The notes under the pieces are model-generated. The model was not told the DNA's origin. It made no database searches and saw only the letters and a program-made list of their open reading frames with translations. 64,000 nt of DNA from Geomonas ferrireducens (GTDB lineage: Bacteria; Desulfobacterota; Desulfuromonadia; Geobacterales; Geobacteraceae): positions 1 through 64,000 of the forward strand of contig NZ_SSYA01000001.1 of NCBI RefSeq assembly GCF_004917065.1, written 5' to 3'. The translations under genes were made by a program, and so were the position numbers. Of the stretch, positions 52,950 through 60,726 are shown piece by piece (position 1 is the first letter of the stretch; each line of letters begins with the position of its first letter).

Positions 52950-53240
52950 TTAGATCTCGTAGTCGGCGGCTACCACGGAAGAGCAGACGCTCTTCATGTA
53001 GGCGGCGACCTCGTTGGCGTGATACGGGTGCACCTGGTAGGCCTGCAGGTCCTCCAGGGAGTCGAACTTTGTATAAAGGGCGACGTCGGCGGAACGCTCG
53101 GAACGGATCAGGTCGACACCGACTTCAAGGTGGCGAAGCATCTCTACCTTCCCCTCCATGCTGAGCAGGCGCATCTTTGCCTTCTCCACGTTCTCTGCGG
53201 TCGCCTCTTTCAGCTTGAACAGCACTATATGCACGATCAT
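52950..53240 (-). CDS. Dabb-family stress-responsive protein
   Basis: This 96-residue alpha/beta-barrel protein starts IVHIVLFKLKE and has the pattern ALYTKFDSLEDLQAYQVHPYH, typical of the Dabb fold. Plant and bacterial members respond to stress, but no enzyme activity is assigned. ATG at 53240 has GGGGG 6 nt upstream, which is better than the in-frame ATG at 53246. The longer frame (to 53411) has no support. Confidence 0.85.
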   Translation of the reverse strand: MIVHIVLFKLKEATAENVEKAKMRLLSMEGKVEMLRHLEVGVDLIRSERSADVALYTKFDSLEDLQAYQVHPYHANEVAAYMKSVCSSVVAADYEI

Positions 53241-53422
53241 CGTCATCCCCCAATAAGATAGTGGCGTCACAAGGACATCTGTTAATACATCGGCGCCCGC
53301 CCCCCTGTCAACGATGGTGGACGATGGCGCAAAAAAAAGGTTGCACGGCGAAAACAATGCTGATATAAGGACCAACAGGATCGAAAAGGTCTTATTTAAA
53401 ATTTTATGCAATGGAGGATTAA

Positions 53423-54175
53423 ATGACTGGCGCTTTGAAATTCATGAGTATACTTGTACTGGCCTGCCTCGTCTTCGCTTCCAACGGGGAGGCGGCCCAG
53501 AAGGTCCTTTTCGACAACGCCCACGGTGAACGCTTCCAGATCGGGGACAAGGGCCCCTTGCAACTCTCCGGTCTCGCCGAGGTGTTCCAGGGTGCCGGGC
53601 TCCAGACCGCGGTGATCGACCAGCCCTTCACCGACGCGACCCTCTCGGGTGCCGGAGCTCTGGTTATCTCGGGCGCTTTCACGCCGCTGCTTCCGAGCGA
53701 GGTCGAGGCGGTGGCGAGGTTCCTGCAAAACGGCGGCAAACTGGTGGTGATGCTCCACATCGCCCCGCCGCTCAGGTCGATCCTGGACCGGCTCGACGTG
53801 GCGTACACGAACGGCGTCATCCTGGAGCATGAGAACGTCATCGACGGGGATCCCCTCAAGTTCAAGGTGAACCGCCTCGAGGCGCACCCGGTCCTCACCG
53901 GATTGAGCGACTTCAGCCTTTACGGTGTCTGGGGCGTCATCAACCGCACCGAAAGCGCCCGGGTCATCGCTTCCACCGGCCCCAGCGCCTGGATCGACCT
54001 GAACCAGGACAAGGTGCAGACCAAGGATGAAACCGCAAGCATCGGCGTTGCCGTTGCCGGCGACCTCGGCAAGGGTAGCTTCCTCGTCTTCGGCGACGAC
54101 GCCATCTTCCAGAACAAGTTCCTCGAAGGGAACAACAAGACTCTCGCAGCAAACTTGGCCGCCTGGCTCAAGTAG
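53423..54175 (+). CDS. Exported protein with GATase1/DUF4350-like fold, hypothetical
   Basis: This 250-residue protein has a signal peptide (about 1-24, cleavage near GEAAQK). The mature part has a flavodoxin-like alpha/beta pattern (KVLFDNAHGER, ALVISGAFTPLLPSE, GKLVVMLHIAPPLRS, GSFLVFGDDAIFQN) like DUF4350 or ThuA-like class I glutamine amidotransferase folds. I see no catalytic Cys in a nucleophile elbow. The function is unknown. ATG at 53423 has GGAGG 7 nt upstream. It precedes desulfoferrodoxin by 39 nt and is probably transcribed with it. Confidence 0.75.
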   Translation: MTGALKFMSILVLACLVFASNGEAAQKVLFDNAHGERFQIGDKGPLQLSGLAEVFQGAGLQTAVIDQPFTDATLSGAGALVISGAFTPLLPSEVEAVARFLQNGGKLVVMLHIAPPLRSILDRLDVAYTNGVILEHENVIDGDPLKFKVNRLEAHPVLTGLSDFSLYGVWGVINRTESARVIASTGPSAWIDLNQDKVQTKDETASIGVAVAGDLGKGSFLVFGDDAIFQNKFLEGNNKTLAANLAAWLK

Positions 54176-54214
54176 CGCTGTATACTCATCAAGCAAACCG
54201 ACAGGAGGGATTCA

Positions 54215-54589
54215 ATGGCACAGGCTTTGGAAATCTACAAGTGTGAGATGTGCGGCAACATAGTCGAGGTGTTCCACCCGGGCGGCGGCCAACTGGTCTG
54301 CTGCGGCGAGGAGATGGCCCTGCAGAAAGAGAATACGGTCGACGCCGCCAAGGAGAAGCACGTACCGGTCATCGAGCGCGGCGAGGGGACCATCACCGTC
54401 AAGGTCGGCAGCGTGCCGCACCCGATGGAGAGCGCCCACTACATCGAGTGGATCGAGTTGATCGCCGATGGCAAGATCCACCGCGCCCAGTTACAGCCGG
54501 GTCAGGCGCCGGAGGCGACCTTCCAGGTCACCGCTACCGACGTGAAAGCCCGCGAGTACTGCAACCTGCACGGCCACTGGGCCGCCTAG
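54215..54589 (+). CDS. dfx: Desulfoferrodoxin (superoxide reductase, 2Fe type)
   Basis: This 124-residue enzyme reduces superoxide to peroxide in anaerobes. The N-terminal desulforedoxin-like domain has C10, C13, C29 and C30. The C-terminal superoxide reductase centre has H49, H69, H75, C116 and H119, so all ligands are present, along with the catalytic Lys region (EKH). ATG at 54215 has AGGAGG 8 nt upstream. It is followed by a strong terminator. Confidence 0.96.
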   Translation: MAQALEIYKCEMCGNIVEVFHPGGGQLVCCGEEMALQKENTVDAAKEKHVPVIERGEGTITVKVGSVPHPMESAHYIEWIELIADGKIHRAQLQPGQAPEATFQVTATDVKAREYCNLHGHWAA

Positions 54590-54617
54590 GCAAGCTCCCG
54601 CATCCACGCATGCAAAA

Positions 54618-54653
54618 GGGGGGACGGCTTTAAGCCGTCCCCCCTTTCTTTTT
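54618..54653 (+). terminator. Terminator of the desulfoferrodoxin transcript
   Basis: An AAGGGGGGACGGCTT arm pairs with AAGCCGTCCCCCCTT, followed by TTCTTTTT. It is 28 nt after the dfx stop. Confidence 0.9.
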
Positions 54654-54688
54654 GTCTGTCCGGGTAAAAGCAAATTTCACCTAACGGC

Positions 54689-54723
54689 AAATCCCCCCTG
54701 TCCCCCCTTCGCAAAGGGGGGAA
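54689..54723. repeat. Interspersed repeat, family A
   Basis: This clean copy has AAATCCCCCCTGTCCCCCC and TTCGCAAAGGGGGGA. It lies between the dfx terminator and the HD-GYP gene. Confidence 0.8.
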
Positions 54724-54833
54724 CATTTGGCCCGCACAGTGCTTCGTGGCAGCTGTACTCCGCGTTACACCTGTAGCGGCAACTTCACCAAAAATCCTCG
54801 CAGGAACTTCTCTTGTCCCCGCCTGCGGAGCGG

Positions 54834-56207
54834 TTAAGCGGCGAGGAGATGCTGCGCCAGCGAGACGTTTTTCAGAAGCGGGTCGACCGGGGCGACGATG
54901 CTCGCGTAGCGCCTGCCGTTTTCCTCGGCGAGGCTCACAAGGCGCGGCGTCTCCAGGGTCTCCCCGTGCGCCCCGATAAGCACCTTCACCGCAGGCTCCA
55001 CGCTCTCCATCGGGTGGGGCCTCAGCACCAGGGCGATCTCGTTCGTGTCGAGACGCACGAGGCTCCCCACCGGGTATTCCCCCATCATCGCCTCGAACTG
55101 CTGCACGAGTTCCCCGTTCAGCGAGGTTCCTGACAGGCGCCGCATGATCTCCATCGCCTCCTTGGGAAGGGTCGGCCTCTGGTAGGTGCGCAGCGTGGTG
55201 ATGGCGTCGTAGCAGTCCGCGACGGAGACGATCTCGGTGTAGAGCCCGAAGGGGATCTCCCTCGCCCACTCCGGGTACCCGGTGCGGTCGTGCCTTATGT
55301 GGTGCCCGAGCACCGCCTCGGCCACCTGCGGCGGGATGTTCTTCATCTGGCGAACGATCTCCGCCCCCTCCTCGGTGTGCCGCTTCATCTGCTTGAATTC
55401 GTCGTCGGAGAGTCTACCCGGGCTGTTCAGGATGGTCTTGTCGATCCGGGTCTTGCCGATGTCGTGCAAAAGCCCGGCGGTGTTCACCTCGTGCAGCGCT
55501 TCCTTCTCGAGCCCCAGGAACGCGGCGAGGGTGAGCGCCAGGATGCCGACGTTCACCGAGTGGCTGAAGGTGTAGTTGTCGTAGTCCTTGATCATGGCGA
55601 GCCCCAGGAGGGTGGTCGGCTCTTCCATGGTCACCTGGACCATGTTTTCCACCACGCCGTTGATCCAGTCGCCGCTCGGGATCCTGCCGTTGTCGATCTC
55701 GCGCATGGTGTCGCGCACCGCTTTGAGGGCGTCCCGGTAGATGGCGGCAGGTACCAGCGCCTCCCCCTTTTCGCCCCCCTCGCCCGCCACCACGTCTTCT
55801 ATACCCAGCCGGATGTTGACGATCCCCTTTCCCTCCAGCTCGGCGGGGATGGTATCGGCACTGCTGTTGCGGGCGGCAAGGGCCGCGGCGAATCCGAAGA
55901 GGTCGTCCGGGGTCACGCCGGAAAAGACGGTGCAGGCGTCGATCTCTTTCTGGGTCAGACGCTCCACCAGTTCGGTGACGGCGGCGTTCGGGGTCACCAA
56001 GAGGCACCCCTCTATGAAGAAGGTCCCCTCAACCACCCCGAGGTGCAGCTCGTGCTTCTCACCCATCATGCCGGTCAGGAGGCCGACCAGCTCCTGCAGG
56101 GGCTGGCGCACCGCGGGGTGTGCCAGGGGGTAGAGCAGCACCGACTTGATCGAGGCGGTCAAGAGCATCGCCGCCCGCTGCACGTCTTGTTTGTTGATCT
56201 CACTCAT
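54834..56207 (-). CDS. HD-GYP-type phosphodiesterase with YPxxHP N-terminal domain
   Basis: This 457-residue protein has an N-terminal domain (about 5-130, with LLYPLAHPAVRQ and IEGCLLVTPN) shared with the neighbouring HEAT protein. An HD-GYP domain (about 185-380) follows, with HSVNVGILA and LLHDIGKTRIDK, then HHIRHDRTGYPE. The usual HHExxDGxGYP reads HHIxxDRTGYP, so Glu and Gly are lost, which may affect cyclic-di-GMP hydrolysis. A C-terminal domain (about 385-455) completes it. ATG at 56207 overlaps the stop of the HEAT gene, so the pair is co-translated. Confidence 0.9.
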   Translation of the reverse strand: MSEINKQDVQRAAMLLTASIKSVLLYPLAHPAVRQPLQELVGLLTGMMGEKHELHLGVVEGTFFIEGCLLVTPNAAVTELVERLTQKEIDACTVFSGVTPDDLFGFAAALAARNSSADTIPAELEGKGIVNIRLGIEDVVAGEGGEKGEALVPAAIYRDALKAVRDTMREIDNGRIPSGDWINGVVENMVQVTMEEPTTLLGLAMIKDYDNYTFSHSVNVGILALTLAAFLGLEKEALHEVNTAGLLHDIGKTRIDKTILNSPGRLSDDEFKQMKRHTEEGAEIVRQMKNIPPQVAEAVLGHHIRHDRTGYPEWAREIPFGLYTEIVSVADCYDAITTLRTYQRPTLPKEAMEIMRRLSGTSLNGELVQQFEAMMGEYPVGSLVRLDTNEIALVLRPHPMESVEPAVKVLIGAHGETLETPRLVSLAEENGRRYASIVAPVDPLLKNVSLAQHLLAA

Positions 56208-57822
56208 GCTCGTCGCCTCTATGCTGCATCGCTTCCAGCACCACTTGGGCGGGGCGCGCAAGTTCGCCGCCGCCTGCCGAGATTTCCTGCAGAAACGCCC
56301 GGGCCTGCTCCCCGCCAAGCGCTGCTATCGCCTCGATGGCGGACAACTTCTGCTCAAGGCGGCGCGCGGGAGCGATCAGATGGCGCCTGCGCACGAGCCG
56401 GAACAGCGGGTCGAGCGCCCGCCGGTCTCCGATGCGCCCGACGGCCCGCAGCGCCTCCTTCTTAAGCACCTGCAGTTTCCCCATCAGATCGCGGCGCGCC
56501 ACGAGCTGCAGCAGCGGCTCGAGGGCCGCGTGGTTGCGGCAATTGCCGAGCCAGGTGATCGCCTGGACCGCGGCGGCCTCGTCCTCCGCCTGGATGAGCG
56601 AGAGGACAACGCCGGTTGCCTCCATGCCGCCTATGCGCGCTAGGGACCGGATGCTTTCCATGCGCACGCGCTGGTCCGGATGCTGGAGCGTCACGGTGAG
56701 CGCCCGGACCGCATCCCTCGTGCCGATCTCGCCCAGTATGGCTACGGCCATCTGCACCACCGCGATCCTGCCGTCCTTTAAAAGCGGCAGCACCTTCGGC
56801 TGGGCCGCGGTCCCCATGCGCACGAGGGCAGTGCCGAGGGCTTTACGTGAGGCTCTGCTGCCGGTAGCCGCCAGGCGCCGGGCAATCGCCTCCGCCACGG
56901 CCCCGCCGCCTAGCTTCAGGATGCGGCAGATCTCCTCTTTCTGCGGGAAATCGACGTCCTCCAGGTGGTCCAGCAGGTGCTCGGCCATCTCGCCTAGACA
57001 GAGCTGCTCCAAGACCTCCTGCGCCGCATCACGGCAGGCGGCGCTGCGCGCGGGATCGGATAGCTGCGGTATCAGGCGCAGAAAGACCACGTAGAGCCGG
57101 TCGAAGTTCCCCTCGAGCTTCAGGGGGAGCGCCTTCTTCAGCAAAAGGCGCGTAAGCTGCCGGTAGCGGGACTCGTCCTTTTCGGCCGCCAGCGCGGCAA
57201 GGATCTGGTCGATCCCCGGCTCGCCCTGCGGCGCCGTACCGCTCTGCGCTGCCACCGTTTCCGGCTCCGGCTCGGGCTCCGGCTCACGCTCCTCGTCGCC
57301 GGCCGCCCCTTCTTCGGGGGCATCCAGTTCGGGCTGTCCCGCGGTCTTTTTGGTGAAGACGGCGGTGACGTCGATCTGGTTCACCGTGACGGTCGCGACA
57401 CCCGCCTTGGCAAGCATCTCGCCCACCCCCCCCTCCTCGGCGATCTTCTGTGGGGCGACCGCGAGAATGGAGAGCAGGGCCGAGAAGTCGGCGAGTGACA
57501 GTTCCGGGTGGATGGTGATGCGCTGCAGTTCGCGAGCGAAGAGTTCCTGGGCGAGCGCCTTGGTCATCGGGTTAGCTTCGATGACGCTCTGGCTGCCGGC
57601 GAGGGCGAAGCCGCCGCGCTGCACTATGAGGGAGATGCGGCCCATTGAGGCGAGGGCGGCCATGGATTGATAGGCGGAGTCGAAGATCTGCCGGCGCAGG
57701 GGATGGTTTTCCGGATAGAAGGCAAAGGCCTTCAATGCCTTTGAGGTATCGCCCAGCGCTTTTTGACATGCCGGGGCGAGCCGCTCGCTGTCATCAGCTA
57801 TGTTTTTCATGTCTTCCGGCAT
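56200..57822 (-). CDS. HEAT-repeat protein with YPxxHP N-terminal domain
   Basis: This 540-residue protein starts with a domain (about 18-155, FAFYPENHPLRRQ, FALAGSQSVIEANP) that lines up with the N-terminus of the neighbouring HD-GYP protein. A proline/Glu-rich linker follows (about 165-205). HEAT-like alpha-helical repeats continue to the end (for example GTALVRMGTAAQPKVLPLL, VQMAVAILGEIGTRDAVRAL and RMESIRSLARIGG). It has no membrane segment. It may be the scaffold partner of the HD-GYP protein, inferred from overlap and shared domain. Confidence 0.85.
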   Translation of the reverse strand: MPEDMKNIADDSERLAPACQKALGDTSKALKAFAFYPENHPLRRQIFDSAYQSMAALASMGRISLIVQRGGFALAGSQSVIEANPMTKALAQELFARELQRITIHPELSLADFSALLSILAVAPQKIAEEGGVGEMLAKAGVATVTVNQIDVTAVFTKKTAGQPELDAPEEGAAGDEEREPEPEPEPETVAAQSGTAPQGEPGIDQILAALAAEKDESRYRQLTRLLLKKALPLKLEGNFDRLYVVFLRLIPQLSDPARSAACRDAAQEVLEQLCLGEMAEHLLDHLEDVDFPQKEEICRILKLGGGAVAEAIARRLAATGSRASRKALGTALVRMGTAAQPKVLPLLKDGRIAVVQMAVAILGEIGTRDAVRALTVTLQHPDQRVRMESIRSLARIGGMEATGVVLSLIQAEDEAAAVQAITWLGNCRNHAALEPLLQLVARRDLMGKLQVLKKEALRAVGRIGDRRALDPLFRLVRRRHLIAPARRLEQKLSAIEAIAALGGEQARAFLQEISAGGGELARPAQVVLEAMQHRGDEHE

Positions 57823-57870
57823 TTCCCATTCCCGTTAAGAGGAGGCGGACGCCCGATTCTAGCCGAGGTA

Positions 57871-57882
57871 ATGATAATTATC
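57871..57882 (+). promoter_or_regulatory. Fur/MntR-like palindrome upstream of the NRAMP gene
   Basis: TGATAATTATCA is a perfect 12-bp palindrome, extended on the left by GTAA, and resembles the GATAATGATAATCATTATC core of Fur and related metal-regulator sites. It lies 200 nt before the NRAMP start. The leader between them has small hairpins but no riboswitch I recognise. Confidence 0.5.
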
Positions 57883-58081
57883 AAACAATTTCAGCGGTCG
57901 CTCCGTTGGCACAGGGCGTCGCCTGCCTCGCTTTGCAAGGCCCTTGCGAGCAGTTGCCATCCTTTCCAGGGAAAAAAAGCAGCTTCGGGACGGTAAAGAG
58001 AGGCATAACTATTGAACTTGAGCCTCCCGCAGCTAGAATTAGCTGGACGTTCAGCCAGACAAGCCAAGCAGTGAGGACTTA

Positions 58082-59365
58082 GTGCCAAAGAACAACCTAG
58101 ATTCAAAGACCGTCCAGTCCGCCCTCGATGCGCTCTCGCGCCAGCCGCGCGGGTCTCGCCTCACCCGCGTCCTCCCTTTCCTTGGTCCAGCCTTCATCGC
58201 CAGCGTCGCCTACGTAGACCCCGGCAACTTCGCCACCAACATCCAAGGGGGCGCCCAGTTCGGCTACCTCCTTTTGTGGGTGATCATTGCGAGCAACCTG
58301 ATCGCCATGCTCATTCAGACCCTCTCGGCGAAGCTCGGGCTCGCCACCGGTCACAACCTCGCCGAACACTGCCGCCTTCACTTCCCGAAGGCGGTTTCCC
58401 TCGGCATGTGGCTCATCATGGAGGCGGTAGCCATGGCCACGGACCTCGCCGAATTCATGGGGGCGGCGCTTGGCTTCCAGCTTTTGTTCGGCATTCCGCT
58501 TATGGCCGGCGCCCTGCTGACCGCGCTCACCACCATCGGCATCCTCGGTATGGAGCGCTTCGGCTTCAGGCCGCTTGAGGCGGTGATCTCCGCCATGGTC
58601 GCGGTGATCGCCCTTTGCTACGTGGCGGAAATCTTCATCGTGCGGCCGGACTGGGCCGACATCGCCGCGCACGTCGTGCGTCCGAGGTTCAGCGGCAGCG
58701 AAAGCGTCCTCCTCGCCACCGGTATCATCGGTGCGACGGTGATGCCGCACGCGATCTTTTTGCACTCCTCGCTCATGCAGGGAAGGATCGTCGTGAAGGA
58801 CAGGAAGAAACTGCGCACCCTGTACCGCTACGAGATCATGGACGTGGTGATCGCCATGGGGATCGCGAGCTTCGTCAACATGTCCATGCTCATCATGGCG
58901 GCGGCCACCTTCTACGCCACCGGCAAGACCTCGGTTGCGACCATCGAGGAGGCGTACCGCACCCTGGAGCCGCTTTTGGGCCCGGCGGCCAAGTTCATCT
59001 TCGGCATATCCCTGCTTTTCTCCGGGCTCTCCTCGAGCAGCGTCGGCACGAGTGCTGGTCAGGTGATCATGCAGGGTTTCATACAGCGTCACATCCCGCT
59101 CTGGATCAGGCGCATCATCACCATGGCCCCCTCGCTCTTCGTCATCGCCATGGGGTTCGATCCCACCCGCACCCTCGTCATAAGCCAGGTGGTGCTAAGC
59201 TTCGGCCTCCCCTTCGCCATAGTCCCGCTGGTCATGTTCACCCGCCGCGCCGACATCATGGGTGACCTCGTCAACCGGCGCACCACCACGATGTTCGCCG
59301 GCTTCGCTGCCGCCGTCATCGTGGCGCTCAACATGTACCTGCTCTACACAACCTTCACAGGATGA
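58082..59365 (+). CDS. mntH: NRAMP-family metal (Mn2+/Fe2+) transporter
   Basis: This 427-residue carrier imports manganese or iron with protons. The metal-site motifs are DPGN (46-49, helix 1) and MPH (221-223, helix 6). Eleven or so hydrophobic segments are present. GTG at 58082 is the start, with GAGG 5 nt upstream. The upstream Fur/MntR-like palindrome supports metal control. It overlaps the universal stress gene. With two riboswitch-driven TerC units in the same window, import and export of manganese are likely balanced. Confidence 0.93.
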   Translation: MPKNNLDSKTVQSALDALSRQPRGSRLTRVLPFLGPAFIASVAYVDPGNFATNIQGGAQFGYLLLWVIIASNLIAMLIQTLSAKLGLATGHNLAEHCRLHFPKAVSLGMWLIMEAVAMATDLAEFMGAALGFQLLFGIPLMAGALLTALTTIGILGMERFGFRPLEAVISAMVAVIALCYVAEIFIVRPDWADIAAHVVRPRFSGSESVLLATGIIGATVMPHAIFLHSSLMQGRIVVKDRKKLRTLYRYEIMDVVIAMGIASFVNMSMLIMAAATFYATGKTSVATIEEAYRTLEPLLGPAAKFIFGISLLFSGLSSSSVGTSAGQVIMQGFIQRHIPLWIRRIITMAPSLFVIAMGFDPTRTLVISQVVLSFGLPFAIVPLVMFTRRADIMGDLVNRRTTTMFAGFAAAVIVALNMYLLYTTFTG

Positions 59366-60279
59366 CCGTCATGTTCAAGCACATTCTAGTACCGATGGAT
59401 GGTTCCAAACTGGCCGAGGCCGCGCTTCCCGCCGCGCGCTACATAGCCGACAAGTTCGCGGCCCAGGTGACGTTGTTCCACGTCGTGGAGAAGGACGCCC
59501 CGAGCCAGGTGCACGGCCAGAAGCACCTGACCAGCTTCGAGGAGGCACGGCGCTACCTTGAGGAGGTGGTGCAGCGCTGGTTCCAGGGGGTACACCAGGT
59601 CGAGTGTCACGTGCACGAGACCGAGACGGAGCTGGTCTCCCAGAGCATCATCGCGCACGCCGCGGAACTGGGGCACGACCTGGTAGTGATGTGCTCCCAC
59701 GGGCGGGGCAAGGCCTTCCACCTCCTGTTCGGCAGCATCGCCCAGAAGGTCATCGCGGGGGGGACCCTGCCGGTACTCATCACCCATCCCGACGAGCAGG
59801 GGGAGCCTCCCCCCTTCGCCTGCCGGCAGATACTGGTACCGCTCGACACCGATCCGGAGCACGAAAAGGGGCTTCCCGTGGTGCGTGCCGTGGCCCTTGC
59901 CTGCTCTTCCGAACTGCACATAGCCACGGTGATCCCGACCTACGAATCGCTTCCCCCCGAGGAGAAGGTCTCGGCCCGGACCCTCCCCTCGACCGCCTCG
60001 CGCATGCTGGAACTGGAGGTGCGCGACGCGTCCGAACACCTGGACCTTCTGGCACGGGAACTGACCGACGCCGGGATACGCACCTCCTCGCATGTCTTAA
60101 GAGGCGATCCGGCGGAAACCATCGCGCTGGCCGCTACCGAGGCGAAGATCGACCTGATGGTGCTGGCGACCCACGGCAAGACCGGCATGAAGGCCTTCTG
60201 GACCGGAAGCGTCGCCCACGCCATCTGCAGCCGCAGCCGTTGCCCTCTTCTGCTGGTGCCGATCAGCGAGGCGTCCTGA
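59362..60279 (+). CDS. Tandem universal stress protein
   Basis: This 305-residue cytoplasmic protein has two UspA domains (about 4-145 and 150-300). Both show the ATP-binding type pattern, with LVVMCSHGRGKAFHLLFGS in the first and LMVLATHGKTGMKAFWTGS in the second. It starts inside the NRAMP stop (ATGA overlap), so the two are co-translated. A link to metal or oxidative stress is likely from context. A strong terminator follows. Confidence 0.92.
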   Translation: MTVMFKHILVPMDGSKLAEAALPAARYIADKFAAQVTLFHVVEKDAPSQVHGQKHLTSFEEARRYLEEVVQRWFQGVHQVECHVHETETELVSQSIIAHAAELGHDLVVMCSHGRGKAFHLLFGSIAQKVIAGGTLPVLITHPDEQGEPPPFACRQILVPLDTDPEHEKGLPVVRAVALACSSELHIATVIPTYESLPPEEKVSARTLPSTASRMLELEVRDASEHLDLLARELTDAGIRTSSHVLRGDPAETIALAATEAKIDLMVLATHGKTGMKAFWTGSVAHAICSRSRCPLLLVPISEAS

Positions 60280-60309
60280 GCGCGCTCTGATACACCCCTA
60301 AACACGAAG

Positions 60310-60346
60310 AAGGGGAGGAACCGTTTGAGGTTCCTCCCCTTTTTTT
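60310..60346 (+). terminator. Terminator of the NRAMP-Usp operon
   Basis: A 13-bp perfect stem, AAGGGGAGGAACC with GGTTCCTCCCCTT, and a 6-nt loop are followed by T. Confidence 0.93.
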
Positions 60347-60368
60347 GACGCTCTACTGTGATGCTTTT

Positions 60369-60491
60369 CTATTTCTTCCCGCTCCCTTTGCACATGGTGC
60401 AGGGAACTTCCACCGGGTCGTATCCTGTCTGGCGGGAAGCGGTCATGATTTTACCTTTGCCGTTGCATTTCGGGCATCTGGATTCAAACAT
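60369..60491 (-). CDS. 40-residue zinc-ribbon microprotein
   Basis: ATG at 60491 has AAAGGAGGAA 4 nt upstream, and TAG at 60369-60371 ends it. The sequence has two CxxC-GxG units (CPKCNGKGK and CTMCKGSGKK), like the zinc-binding region of DnaJ or a zinc ribbon, joined by about 20 residues. It is too short for standard gene callers but has an ideal ribosome-binding site. The usp terminator on the other strand follows its 3' end. It may bind nucleic acid or be a small chaperone-type zinc protein. The function is unknown. Confidence 0.7.
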   Translation of the reverse strand: MFESRCPKCNGKGKIMTASRQTGYDPVEVPCTMCKGSGKK

Positions 60492-60615
60492 GGCGTTCCT
60501 CCTTTATCTGCCGTAACTGCTTTCTTTATCTATATATTTTATCAAATCTGAATAAAAGAAAGTAGCGACAACTGCCTATTAGACTGGCCTGCAGGGTCAT
60601 GACGGCACCGAAAGC

Positions 60616-60652
60616 AAAAGGGGGAAAGGCGCCTGCCTTTCCCCCTCTTTTG
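60616..60652 (-). terminator. Terminator of the DEAD-box helicase gene
   Basis: AGGGGGAAAGGC pairs with GCCTTTCCCCCT around a 4-nt loop. On the minus strand it is followed by TTTGCTTTC. It also ends with CTTTT on the plus strand. Confidence 0.75.
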
Positions 60653-60726
60653 TCAGTTGCTGAAACTGTACCCGCTGTAACGCCGCGCTCACCTACCGGG
60701 AGCAGGGGGCGAAAGGCGCTAGTTCG

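Noticed and set aside
57883-58081. Riboswitch in the NRAMP leader
   Set aside because: Short hairpins are visible, but the landmarks of yybP-ykoY, M-box or GEMM aptamers are missing.
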